Assembly: GCA_029204225.1 (NCBI GenBank)
Contig: CM055112.1
Coordinates: 28,720,703 to 28,784,702, forward strand
DNA: 64,000 nucleotides
Origin: Diphasiastrum complanatum
Lineage: Eukaryota; Streptophyta; Lycopodiopsida; Lycopodiales; Lycopodiaceae
Direction: 5' to 3'
Each line of letters starts with the position of its first letter. Within the stretch, counting starts at the first letter, position 1. Position numbers and translations under genes: made by a program. The notes beneath the pieces were generated by a model that did not search any database, had not been told where the DNA came from, and was given only the letters and a program-made list of their open reading frames with translations. This document shows, piece after piece, positions 1 through 14,300 of the stretch.

Positions 1-1132
1 GACCTCTTCATCTAATTTGCCATGCAAGAAGGCTGTCTTCTCGTCCACAATGTGGATCTTGAGGTCATAAGCTGCTGCATATGCAAATAATAGACGTAGG
101 GACGAATGTTTGACGACAAGAGAGAAGGTTTTAAAATAGTCAATACCGAATCTCTGAGAGAAACCCTTTGCTACCAGTCTTGCCTTGTATTTCATCACAT
201 TTCCATCTGGTCCGTATTTGAGCTTGAAGACCCATTTGCATTTGACAGTCTTGCGCTTATGTGGTAATGGCTCCAACATCCATACCTGGTTCTTCCTCAT
301 GGACTCCATCTCTTCGTTCATGGCTTGGATCCATCTGTCTTTTTTTGGACTTTCAATTGCCTCCTCGAACGTCTGTAGTTCGCCACTGAACTCACAGAAT
401 TCTTCTGATGTGAAAGCTGAGTTGTCTGGCACATATCTTGCTGGCGCTCTTCGTGGTCTTGTAGACCTTCTGGGAGATCCTCCTGGAACAGCTATGTCTT
501 TGCCCTTGTCTGCTCTTCTCGGTCTTGAACCATCTTGGTTTACAGAGATTGCGATGGCAGGTTGCCTCTCGAATCTTTCTTCGTCAGCTTCGTCGTTCGA
601 ATGGGAGACGACTCAAAAATCTTCATTTTTGTGTTCGTCTGCTGCTCCCTCTGTCACTGGCAGCAAGTCATAGTATTGTCTCTCCAGAACTTCGTAGCTG
701 ACAAGATCTTTGTTGACCATAGTCCTGCTCTCGTCGAATTTGACATCCCTCACTATTTTCACAATGTTCGTGTCTGGCATGTAGACTTTGTAGTATGACG
801 AATTGTTGTCATAACCTACAAGAAATCTCTGTTCGGCTTTCTTATCAAGCTTTTTTCGAAGCTTATCAGGAATATGTGCATATGTTGCACAACCAAAGAT
901 TCTGACGTGAGACAGGTGGGCTTTCCACCCCACCATAGCTCATGTGGTGTCGTGTGAGGAACACCAGACTTGTCTGTCCTGTTCTAGATGTATGCGGCTG
1001 TAGCTACTGCTTCAGCCCACAATGCCCTTGGAGCTTTCGAATAGGCCATCATGCATCTGGCTGCTTCCATCAGGGTCCTGTTCTTTCGTTCAGCAACACC
1101 CTTGTGCTGCGGTGTGTAGTTAGACTTATACT
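1..1132 (-). pseudogene. copia integrase C-terminus to RT fragment (second subfamily)
   Basis: Minus-strand frames show the conserved integrase stretch GVAERKNRTLMEAARCM near 1110-1060. A linker with RIFGCATYAHIP and FLVGYD follows at 936-613. RT begins near 345 with WIQAMNEEMESM, KCKWVFKLKYGPDG, YKARLVAKGFSQ and ends at the edge near FLHGKLDEEV. These motifs follow Ty1-copia order. Several key positions are degraded: the usual DYDETFAPV motif reads DYFKTFSLV, and there are frame changes near 613 and 940. The sequence differs clearly from the corresponding region of the other copia in the window (50400-49250), although the part upstream of 1132 matches it well. Confidence 0.8.
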
Positions 1133-2832
1133 CACCTCCACTATCTGATCTTAGAACTTTGATCTTCGTACCTGTCTGATTTTTTACCAATGCTTTGAAG
1201 CTCTTGAAATTGTCAAATGCATCTGATTTCTTCTTCAAGAAGTAAATCCACGTCTTAAGTGACATATCATCAATAAAGATCATGAAATAGAAGGCTTTAC
1301 CTAAGGACATAGTCCTCATAGGCCCGCATAAATATGTGTGGATCGAATACAAGATGTTCTTTGCCCTAGCAGCACCACCTTTATTGAACTTCTCTCGATG
1401 ATGCTTCCCATACACACATGATTCACACATCGACTTCAAGTGGTCTTCTATCGTAGGCAATCCTCTCACCATTTCCAATTTCCTCATCAAACTGAGGCTT
1501 CCTAAGTTCAAGTGACCAAGCCTCTTATGCACAGTTCAATTTGCGATGGAATGGACAAGACAAGTCTTTGTTGCTCCTTGATTGTAGCATTCAACCTGTA
1601 CAATTTAGTGTTGGGCTCCTTTATACCATCCGCAATGACTTTAAACTTTTGGTTCACATCCTTCACAAAGCAACGATCATGGGCAAATTCTACTTTCAAC
1701 TTTTAATCAGTAATGACACCAATAGAAAGTAGATTTTTTTTCAAACCTGATACGTAAAGTACCTCCCTAATTATCTTGCTTTTGCCATCATGTAGTTGGA
1801 TTGAAATGGGGCCTATTTCCTTGATCTTGCACACATCACCATTTTCTTGTGAAACAGACGTTCCATTATCCAACACTTTCAAGCTGCTGAACCAATCCTT
1901 GTTTCCTGTCATATGTCTTGTGGATCCTGAGTCAATGTACCATGTTTGATCATCTTGATTAGATGACAATGCTGATATAAAGATGCTAGAATCTTCAATC
2001 TCACCTTCATCAACAAGATTACCTGCTTGGTTTGGTTTTCCCTTGCATGATTCTGCCAAGAATTTTCGACATTCGCTCTTCCAATGGCCCTTTTTGTCTC
2101 AATGAAAGCATTTGTCTTTCTTCTTGGTCTTGCTAGAAGATCCCTCATCCTCCTGAGTCTTGGTGAATTGTTGTTTAGACTTCTTCTTGCCTTTTCCCTT
2201 GCCTTGTTTTTGGCATGTCGCAAGTGCCTGATCCTCAGTGTTTTGACATCTAGCTTTCACCATTTCTCGCCGTTGCTCTTCCTGCATCAAGATTCCTATG
2301 AGCTCGTCAAAGGTTGACAATCTTTCTCTATTCTGCTCACAAACATCTGATAGGGTTCTGCAATGCCGCACAATGCACTGTGCACCAGCTCCACATCATG
2401 TATGCGCTCACCAATAGAGTGCAATTCATCCCTCATTGTCTTGATTCTGGTCATGTACGTCTGAATGTGCTCTCCTTGTTCCATGTGGGCACTATTCAGT
2501 TTTGACTTCAGAAACATGATTCTTCACAGATTTGACATTTTGAACTGCTCCTTTAGTACATCTTATGCCTGTTTGGGTGTAACAACATCACAAATGTGGG
2601 TAATGATGTGATCCTTCACTGACAAGTTGATGAAGATCAAAGCTTTCCTCACCTTCTTATCGAACACTATGATGTCCGCTTCATTTGGCGGTCTTCTCTC
2701 ATCACCTGTGACAACATCCCACACGTCCTTCTCCATCAGTATGTTTTTCATTTTGAATTTCCACACTGCATAGTTGGCAATCCCGTCCAATTTGCTACTT
2801 TCACTCAAAATAGTTTCTCCCATGTTTGCCAT
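1133..2832 (-). pseudogene. copia gag-protease-integrase core, frame-broken
   Basis: Starts with ATG at 2832 (MANMGETILSESSKLDG). Gag of the copia type runs to about 2100. The zinc knuckle near 2100 is damaged: the TTT-TGT codons for the first Cys are replaced by a stop. Protease follows at 2059-1703 with the active-site motif DSGSTRHMTGN. The frame then meets TAA at 1709-1707 and continues as KLKVEFAHDRC into the integrase zinc-binding region (HKRLGHLNLGS, CESCVYGK) and core (RSDSGGEYKSN). Compared with the 51-52 kb copy it carries additional frameshifts near 2560, 2370 and 1530. The TAA after VITD occurs at the same place in both copies. Confidence 0.85.
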
Positions 2833-4035
2833 CCCAAAACTGCATGAAACTTCAACCGTAGGCTAAAAGCAGTATGTCGAGGCCAACTGTGATGTCAGAA
2901 GTAAAAAATAATGACCTGCACTTTTTTTCTTACCAGGCCACCCACCGCTTTTCCGCCAAATCGGTGTCGCCTTCCGAAATGCCCTCTGTCACCAACTCCC
3001 AACTCCGTGCCTACTAGATTGGTGAAATCAATTTTGGCGCTCTTTGAACACTTTCTCTGCTGCAATCACTCTATTTTGCGGTACGGTACTTGCAGGTACA
3101 GTCTGGGTGCCCTTTGTTTGGAGGTTATAGCCTTTCGTTTGGGTCAAAATGGATAAAGGAGGTAAAAATAAGGGCTTTTCAAGTTTTTAAACTATTTTTT
3201 CAGAGTGAAGAAACTTCAAACTTCACCCAGCTCCAATTTCAAAGTGAAAATTTTTTATGAAGTTGAAGGCCAATTTACTCTTCAACTCTCTTTAGCTTTC
3301 TTCAAGGCCCCCTTCAAAGTTCATCTAATGGCTAACACAAATCCAATGGTTCAGATCATTTTCATCTCTACCAACGATTCATATGAAGATTAATCCAACG
3401 GCCATTACTATGATTGTGCATCAATCCAAACACTTGCATACACTGGAACACTTTGGAACACTATTTGCCCAGGCAGACTAGACGTGCACGAGGTCTCGCG
3501 ACCTTTCCACGACCTCTCTCCACCTTCTCTTCACCAAAAAAAGTTATGGCAGAACCTGGTTGATCCACACTCGACTGTCCCATGGCCTACTACGGCCCTT
3601 CCTTAGTTGATTGCATGCACCAAGGCACCCTCCTCCATGCTTTTACAGCTCATAAAATGGTCTCCTATAGCTCAGAATTCAAACTTTTGTGCTTCCAAAC
3701 CCTAGGCCAGGGTTTTCCTTGGAAATACTGAACTTGGCTGACTGTTTACATCTCTCTGATTGGCCAATCCTCTTTCTCTAAGGTCACCCTACTGCTAGGA
3801 GTCTCTTTCTACGGAATTTTCAAAATTTCGTCTCTCTGGAATTCTGATTCAGCCGACAACTCCAGTCTCTGAATCCTCTTACAGTCTCAAGCTTAGCAGG
3901 CTTCTGTATGCTAGAAGCTGTGCCCCAGTGCTTCACTTTCCGTCTACAACCCACCGTAAATTCCGAACTCTCAGAAGATTCTTCTCCAGAAGCTCTCTTC
4001 AACGACGACACTATAATGTGTACGCTCCCTGTACG

Positions 4036-4047
4036 GCTCTGATACCA
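4036..4047 (-). other. primer-binding site (initiator Met-tRNA type)
   Basis: The minus strand reads TGGTATCAGAGC, the standard plant copia primer site complementary to the 3' end of initiator tRNA-Met. It directly abuts the LTR end (ATTCTAAGT) at 4048. Confidence 0.85.
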
Positions 4048-4263
4048 ACTTAGAATTTGCTTCGACAGGAACACAGATCATGCTACACAGTAACACAGAC
4101 AGAAAACACTCTCCACAGCAAGCTCACATAGCAACTGTATTTTTCAAAATGAAAATACACTGTACATATAGTTCTTCACTCATGCAACTCATGTATGACC
4201 CAGGTTGCCGTCAACGGGACACATGTCCCGTCGACTCGCCCCGTGGCAAGGCCAATTGATGCC
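4048..4263 (-). repeat. copia 5' LTR, incomplete
   Basis: Matches the first ~215 bp of the 276-bp LTRs at 47752 and 53537, with many substitutions. The match stops near 4263, so about 60 bp of the LTR start is lost or unrecognisable and no target duplication can be read on this side. Confidence 0.75.
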
Positions 4264-7534
<3,271 letters not shown>

Positions 7535-7781
7535 AGAATAAGTATGGACTTTAGGGATTCACACAAAGAATGAAAACTTTGATACCCTATTCTATATAAT
7601 TAGTTAGATCAATCTACATATTAGTTCTGCGATTGTATTTCTTGCAAAGTATTGTCAAACGAATTTGCTATGCAAAATAATTTGAAGCATTGTAGACAGC
7701 CTGATGACTATGATAGAATAAGTATGGACTTTAGGGATTCACACAAAAAATGAAAACTTTGATATCCTATTCAATTCAATC
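7535..7781. repeat. direct repeat, ~68 bp, 180-bp offset
   Basis: The segment beginning AGAATAAGTATGGACTTTAG recurs with about 90% identity 180 bp later (7535-7602 and 7715-7782). It lies left of the copia 3' end at 8841 and may be part of its LTR. Confidence 0.75.
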
Positions 7782-8841
7782 AGTTAGCAATGTGGAATAT
7801 GAAATATACATTACAAAATAGAACAAAAATAATGCGAACGTGAACCATGAACTGTATCAAAAATAATACAAAAATAAGAGAAAGCTGATAAGCGATATTC
7901 ATACATAAGATGTTTAGAATGCTTCTTGAAAGGTTATTCAATCAATAACAATGTCTTTACTTTTCTGATGAATCTAATTTGCATCATTGTCATTCTCATA
8001 TTCAAATTATGTATCAGATCATGAATTTTTTTATATAATGCTCTTGACCTAATTCTCGTAATTGATATTAAAAGTGGTCGTTTGATATACCTAGTACTGA
8101 CTCAAAGTTATTGTACTTTGCACAAGCAATAGTAGACATTTGACATAGTTGCTTACGATCATATTTGAGTTTTGTCATCACTGCGTCAAATATTGTCTTT
8201 CACAATCTTGTGATATTTTTTCATGTATTTTTGTAGTTTGTCTATTGTAAACAATTCCTACTCATTTCTATAGATGGTCCTTTGAATTTTGTTTGAATAA
8301 GATTTGAAATTTTAAAATGTCGATCCTTTCAGTCAAAAATAAAACTCAACAAAAAAAAGTGCTCCATTTAAAGTGGCACCGTGAAAATGATAAAGAATGT
8401 CAATCAGTATTTTTCTAAGTCAATATTTTCATTGACTGGTCAAAATCAGTATTTTTACTAACTCGGCATTTTTATTGAGTCAGCATTAGTTAGCATTTTG
8501 TTGAGTTGGCATTAGTCATCCTTTTTACGGATTGTTCAAAGTCAATATTTTTGCCAACCAAAGCCTTTTAGTGTTTTTGTTAAGTTGAATTTATGAAACT
8601 TGGCATTTTTTTTCCTACTTATATTTTTCGACATTTTTCTCAAACTATGCCATTTGGAAATTTTCAATCTACGCCGAGTTTCATGTATTTTTGCAAATTG
8701 TGTTGAACTCCATGTATTTCTACAGAGAAAATGCTAGTTGTGTCAACTCTGTGTAGTTCTTCAGACTAACTTACAAACTTGAGTATTTCTACAAATTTGA
8801 CAAGTCCTCATTAAAAGAAGAATTAAGCGAAAATTCTAACA
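7782..8841 (-). repeat. possible copia 3' LTR; right edge only defined
   Basis: The right edge at 8841 reads TGTTAGAATTTTCGC on the minus strand, right after a polypurine tract, as expected for an LTR start. The left edge is not recognisable because no partner LTR is present. The stretch is AT-rich and has no gene; 8400-8640 holds loosely repeated TCAGTATTTTT-like phrases. Confidence 0.45.
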
Positions 8842-8852
8842 CTCCCCCTTAA
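8842..8852 (-). other. polypurine tract of copia relic
   Basis: The minus strand reads TTAAGGGGGAG immediately before TGTTAGAA, the usual layout of plus-strand priming site and 3' LTR start. Confidence 0.65.
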
Positions 8853-8894
8853 TGAGAATTCTTGTAACATCTTGATTCTTAATTTGAGTATCTC

Positions 8895-9476
8895 ACAAAA
8901 TCTATTATATCTCTGAATTTAGAGCCTTAGTAAAAATGTCTACAACCATGAATTGTCTTCTACAAAAAATTAAACAAACTTCTCTATTAAGGACTTTCTC
9001 TCTAACATGGTGATATTTTATCTCAATATGTACATTCCTAGAATGAAACCTGAGATTAATGACAATGCAATAGCACTTCGACTGTCACAAGACAATTGAG
9101 TTGAATTATTCTAAGGTAGTCTGATGTCAAAGAATTGTCTAAGCCAAATGCCTTCTTCTATTGCATGTGTTGTGGAGATATATTTTTCTTGTGATAGTCA
9201 AAGTTGGATTTTTCTGAGGTAGTTCGATGTCAGAAAGAATTGTCTAAGCCAAATGCCTTCTTCTATTGCATGTGTTGTGGAGATATATTTTTCTTCAACT
9301 AAAGATAAGGCTACTGAAGTTTGCTTTCTACTATTCCATGAGATTGGATCATTGTTGAGTAGGGGTACATAACTTGATGTGAAACTTCTTGTATCCATGT
9401 TTTTTGAAAAATCCGCATCTGTGAACTTTTGTGAAGATGTTTCTTTTCTTTTCTTGTTGAGCACTTTCGGCACCAT
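8895..9476 (-). pseudogene. copia RNase H fragment
   Basis: Minus-strand frames give the typical C-terminal copia RNase H order: NNDPISWNSRKQTSVALS, then an altered TEAEY motif (VEEKYIST), HAIEEGIWLRQF, and further down DIFTKAL near 8930. A segment of about 85 bp covering the TEAEY to WLRQ part is duplicated with a 105-bp offset (9110-9194 and 9214-9299). Stops and shifts follow, so this is a relic. It is followed by a polypurine tract and LTR edge at 8852-8841. Confidence 0.8.
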
Positions 9477-9694
9477 TTTCGCTTCAATTGGAGCTACGGT
9501 TCAATAGTTATACTATACTATTTTTAATGAACTATAAACTACAATGTACATAGAATGGTTAGCCATTGAAAGTAGTGCAGGCAGAAATGACAAAGCATTA
9601 AGCAAAAAATGAATTTATTTTGGTAATTTAAATTTGCCAATCTATGAGACATTCCTTATAAGGTCTTTTTTGGATTTAGAATTCCTCCAATGTA

Positions 9695-10430
9695 TCAACA
9701 CCATTGGATGTTGATGTGAAGCTAACCAAGGAAATGAGTCCTACTTTAGAGCAAGAGAGGCACTTGATGAATGACAAGCCATACAGAAGCTTACTAGGTT
9801 CATTGATGTATGCTATGATTTGTACACGCTCAGATATTGTTGTGGCAATGACAAAGTTAAGTCAAAAGTCTTGACAGATCTGAGCCAAGAACATTGGGCA
9901 ATAGCTAAGCGAGTACTGAGATATCTCAAAGGTACCTCAAAGTATGGAATTCTATTCAAAGAAGATAATAAGACATTGTCGAATATTCAAACTCGGACTA
10001 GGGAGGTGATTTAGATGATAGAAACTCCACCTGTGGTTATATTTTCTTATTAGCAAGATCACCTATCCGATGGAGCTATCACAAACAACATTCTATAGCA
10101 CTTTTCATCAACTGAAGCAAAATACATGGGTTTGTGCCATGCCAGTAAAGAGCACTTGTGGATAAAAAGCCTCATGACGGAAATTGCTATTGAGCAAGCC
10201 ATCATCTTCTTCATTGATAACCAAGGGTGTTCGTTCCTAAGTAAGAAATCCAGTTTTCATAAAAGGAGTAAGCATATCAATATGCAATATGATTTTGTTC
10301 GAGACCTGGTTCAAAGAGGAGTTGATGCCAGTCAAATTCTGTCCTACAATCAAAATGGCAGGTGATATTATGACAAAGGAGTTATTGAAATCTTGTTCTG
10401 TTTTCTTAAGGATTGAAAACATACATGGAA
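9695..10430 (+). pseudogene. copia RT end and RNase H fragment, plus strand
   Basis: On the plus strand, LDVKLTKEMSP and PYRSLLGSLMYAMICTRSDI (about 9705-9840) are the end of copia RT. HWAIAKRVLRYLKGTSKYG follows (about 9894-9950), then GLCHASKEHLWIKSLM, IDNQGCSFLSKKSSFHKRSKHI and QYDFVRDLVQRG (10126-10320). The motif order is correct but frames shift at about 9845 and 10015 and the usual D-A-D-W motif is lost. No LTR could be assigned. Confidence 0.82.
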
Positions 10431-11118
10431 GATAGTGTCATGAAATCGAATAGCTAAGGGGTTTGCCATTTTGCTATGTTCTTGGCATGATCAGTGTGAA
10501 GTTATTGACATGTACTTGTTGGGGTTTATTTAATGGAACAGTACGGGGACAACTTTAACGTGCTTCTTATGATTGTGTCTTTTGCTGTAATTGCTTAATG
10601 TGATGTGTCTTGTCATCCGTACTCTGTTAATGAATATGTTATCAGAACATTCTTTCAACATAATCATGAAGCCATGGGAACAAGGCTCAAGCCACAACCA
10701 CTCCAAGGTGGGCTCAGTTATACATCAGATTCCAGAAGGAATTCAAAACTAAGCTGCCTTCTTAAAACTCATTCTCAGTGCAATGTTATCGGAACATAGG
10801 TTTCAATAAAATGGAAAACGGACAACAGCTTTGACACAACTGAAAAGCTTTTATACATACAGCATTTTGATAATCATACAACTCTGGAACCATACTTCCA
10901 GCTTTAACTTAATAACTTTAGGCTGCATTTCAAATCGCTCAGCCATACTGGCAATAGTATGACGGAGTTCAACGTCAGAATGAAATCAAATGGCACCCAT
11001 AGTGCGATGGTTACTCAACATTAATCTATTGGCATACAGAAACAAAGTGTAGCAATAATTTTTGAAAACCAACCAAATTAATTTCTTGTTATTGAAAGTT
11101 TGTGAAATCAAAAGGATA
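10431..11118 (-). other. 3' flank and probable 3' UTR of GLO
   Basis: No coding content. As the sequence just downstream of the GLO stop on the minus strand, its right part probably includes the 3' UTR. I see no canonical AATAAA close to the stop on the minus strand, so the poly(A) site is not placed. Confidence 0.4.
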
Positions 11119-11307
11119 CTAGAGCCTGGATGCCAAAGGTTGGCCCTCTTCGTTGACTATTTGGATATGTGAGCGACTGATCTCACTTACTTTTGTGCAT
11201 CCTGCTAACGACATGGCTAGCTCAAATTCATCTCGTAGCAATTGCAGGACATTCCTTACACCCGCCTCTCCATCTGTGGCTAATCCATAAACAACTGGCC
11301 TGCCAAT
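11119..11307 (-). CDS. GLO: GLO exon 11 and stop
   Basis: Encodes [17 protein letters not shown] to PLASRL and TAG at 11121-11119. The C-terminal SRL fits the PTS1 consensus for peroxisome import. Confidence 0.95.
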   Translation of the reverse strand: MGRPVVYGLATDGEAGVRNVLQLLRDEFELAMSLAGCTKVSEISRSHIQIVNEEGQPLASRL

Positions 11308-14300
11308 CTGCAGATTCAAGATAAAGACCATTCATTTCCGTTATTCCAAGAACGAAAGGAAAGCTAGCACTTTTAACATCGCATTGGCAATATCATACAT
11401 GTCACAAACCCTCTAGACTTAGGAATTATAGTATGCATGCCCATTCCATGTCCATGCCAACAGATATAACTGCCATAACAAAGAACTGGCAGGCATTGAA
11501 TCATAGATACTCCAGAATGTAAACTTTACTGTGAAAATACCTCATCTTCTATGATCATAGGATTTGTTTATAAAGAATCCAGCATTCACAAACTCAGTAC
11601 CCGAATACTGGAACAGGTTTTAGCACAGACGAGCATAAAGAACGTAATTAAAATTTACTCTGAGAATAAAATACATCACGGAAACACATTTGAACTAAAA
11701 GCACCGACCTTGAGGTCTATTAACATGAAAATAGATAGGATCCACGAACTAAGAACTATTTTGGAGGAATGGTGTTGAAGATCAAGAGGTCCTCGTAATG
11801 CAACACAAGCCCTGCTTCTTGGGAGTAAAAAACTTTTTTACATACCCACGATTCCTCAACTGAATCTACTAACAAAGAAGTTTGTAGGTGTCTACTTACA
11901 AAAATGCCTGATGCACCAAGTGCCATGGCCTTGAGAGCATCAGTACCACGGCGCACTCCTCCATCCAGAAATACGGGAATCCGACCTCGGACCGCAGTCA
12001 CCACCTGCTCACATGTTAGGACAAGTGGTCATATTTCAGCAATCTGGTGAGCTCTACTTAGATTGCAATGCAACTGCTCGGGCAGTGTGAATAGACAACT
12101 GTCAAGCCTCCCTAGCGAAACCAATTGGCCCCTCATTTACTCAATATCTTGGTTTTGCTCTTTGCACCTCTGATATGAGCAAAGCCAAGGACGTCTACTT
12201 ACAAACTGCTGCTGTATGTACTAAGTAGTTAATTACACATTATTACAGCCATGCATTTTGAGTTTATTCCCAATCATGTCAATCAGAGAATTCAACTTCT
12301 ACTAGCAGCCAGACTTCTTTGATCTAGCATTAACCAGACTCCAAAACATGACAAGGACATTTTACCAACCAACATGTCAAAAGATACAGTTAAAAAGATA
12401 GATATTGAATGGTGATTAACCTCCTCAAGGGCATCAATTGTTGCAGGTACATAGTCCAACTGTCGAGCACCATGATTAGAAACAATAACCCCTGCTGCAC
12501 CAACTTCAACAGATATTTTTGCTGGAAAAATGCAATGAGGAGCAGATAATCACATCAGATAGCTGATCCATCTAACTGCAAAAGAATGAGAACTAAAATT
12601 TTATCGTCCAAAGCTGGCTACTCCCATATCTAATTCATATAGATTGCTGTCTCGAGAAAGAGGTAACAAGAAGGATGACAGCTTACCATCTTCAGCAGTC
12701 AAGACTCCTTTGACCAAAATTGGCAATTTTGTGATTGTTTGGAGCCATCTGATATCCTGCATCATGCATGCCCTGTCCAAGGCTGTAAACTCTCTATGAC
12801 ATGGAGTTCTAAATGGGTGTGATGGACGTACACAACAACAATCAGCACATGGGGCCTTATACACGATTATCTTTAGTTATCTTTCTTAAATCCTTGTGTG
12901 TCTTTCTAGAGCTGTTCCCCAGAAGTTGATACCAAAAAAAGCCTGTATAAAAACTTTGTTCATTGATCATCATCAGTGAAAGAAAAGATACATCATAACA
13001 ATCCAACACCATAATGTCAGTAAGCACGGCCAAGTGTAAATTGTAGAATGCACTTGTGATGCATGTGAGAAGTCAAATCATGCAGCAGTTCAAAGATTTC
13101 TACTTTCTAGCATGAAGCACTCAGACTCATTATCCACTTTCAAGGTCAAAAACCAAGTACCAAGGAAAATGGCAAAAGAAAATATACACACTGCGATATC
13201 ATAGATTTGATGATCTAGTAGCTTTATGGACTTCTAAAATACGCCATGATGTATTCACACTTAAGGACAATCTTCATAAGAAGTAGAACGTTTAAGGGAA
13301 ATCCTCATGAGAAGTTTCTACTGTAATCAACATATGGAATGTCAAATTTGTGAAAGGTGCTATCAAGCCCCTATCTTCAACCTTTAACAGCCATTTGTGC
13401 TTTCTAGCATCACCTTCAGGCATGGCCCAAACTGCAAGGAAGGCCCTTGATCCTGCTACAACGTCCGTGAAACTGAGGTGGCTTGAGTTGATTGAGGTCA
13501 GTATCCAATGCGTTTGAATGATCTATGATTCCCAAAGACTGAGTGAGATTCGATGCCCTACACATTTTATCAAGATTGTTCAGATTCGCTTGACTTTAGC
13601 GATGATAAAGTCTCTTTTCCAGCAACCCTTCATTGTACTTCATTAACTATATTCTCTTCAAATACAAATTAAGATTTGTATGCTTCTTCCAACTTTTCTC
13701 AGGATTGTCTACAATTGTTAATTCTGCAGCTGATAGCCTGATTCCAAAAGGCCTCATCTTAGCCACTTCTTGAAAGGCTTCCTGTGTTTGCAATGATTTT
13801 AACTTACGAGGTGCAGAATTTTCTCCGCCAATGCCTTGTTGATGTATGTAAATGCCAATAAGATGGTAGGACAAGCATTTGGGAACAGGATTGGTTGTTT
13901 CACGATACTTTGCTAACCAAAAAACACTAATGGAAATGGAAAAATTTGACTACAATGATCAAGCACATGTCAAGATATGAAACGAGACAAGACAATGAGC
14001 ATTTTTCAATCAAAACATATGTTAACATGAATACCACATCTGTCTGCCCCACCTCCTAGAGACTAGATTGCTGTTTCAGCAGAAATTTCAAATATATCTG
14101 GTATGATAGAAAATTACAAAGGAGAGATAATCTCAGAAACAGAATCGGTCCAATATTCTGACACTCAATAACCAGCTTAATAAAAGCAGTCCCTTTGATC
14201 TATGCATCTCAGCATTGATGTTGGAAACGATATTTACAAGTTACACCACAATTGCCAGAAGACCTTAGTTTTGTAATAAAGCTCAAAGGGTTTTAGGATA

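Larger units (their letters stand above)
1..4263 (-). mobile_element. Ty1-copia retrotransposon, 5' portion, chimeric and decayed
   Basis: Read on the minus strand this is a 5' LTR (4263-4048), a Met-tRNA primer site (4047-4036), a leader of about 1.2 kb, then gag, protease, integrase and the start of reverse transcriptase; the window edge cuts it in RT. The leader, gag, protease and integrase core closely match the nested copia at 47752-53812. Downstream of about 1132 the sequence belongs to a different copia subfamily. Frameshifts and stops break the frame throughout, so the copy cannot be autonomous. The 3' LTR must lie outside the window, if it exists. Confidence 0.85.

Noticed and set aside
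13647-13874. Minus-strand frame inside GLO intron 7
   Set aside because: No domain and it lies between two confirmed exons with good splice sites.
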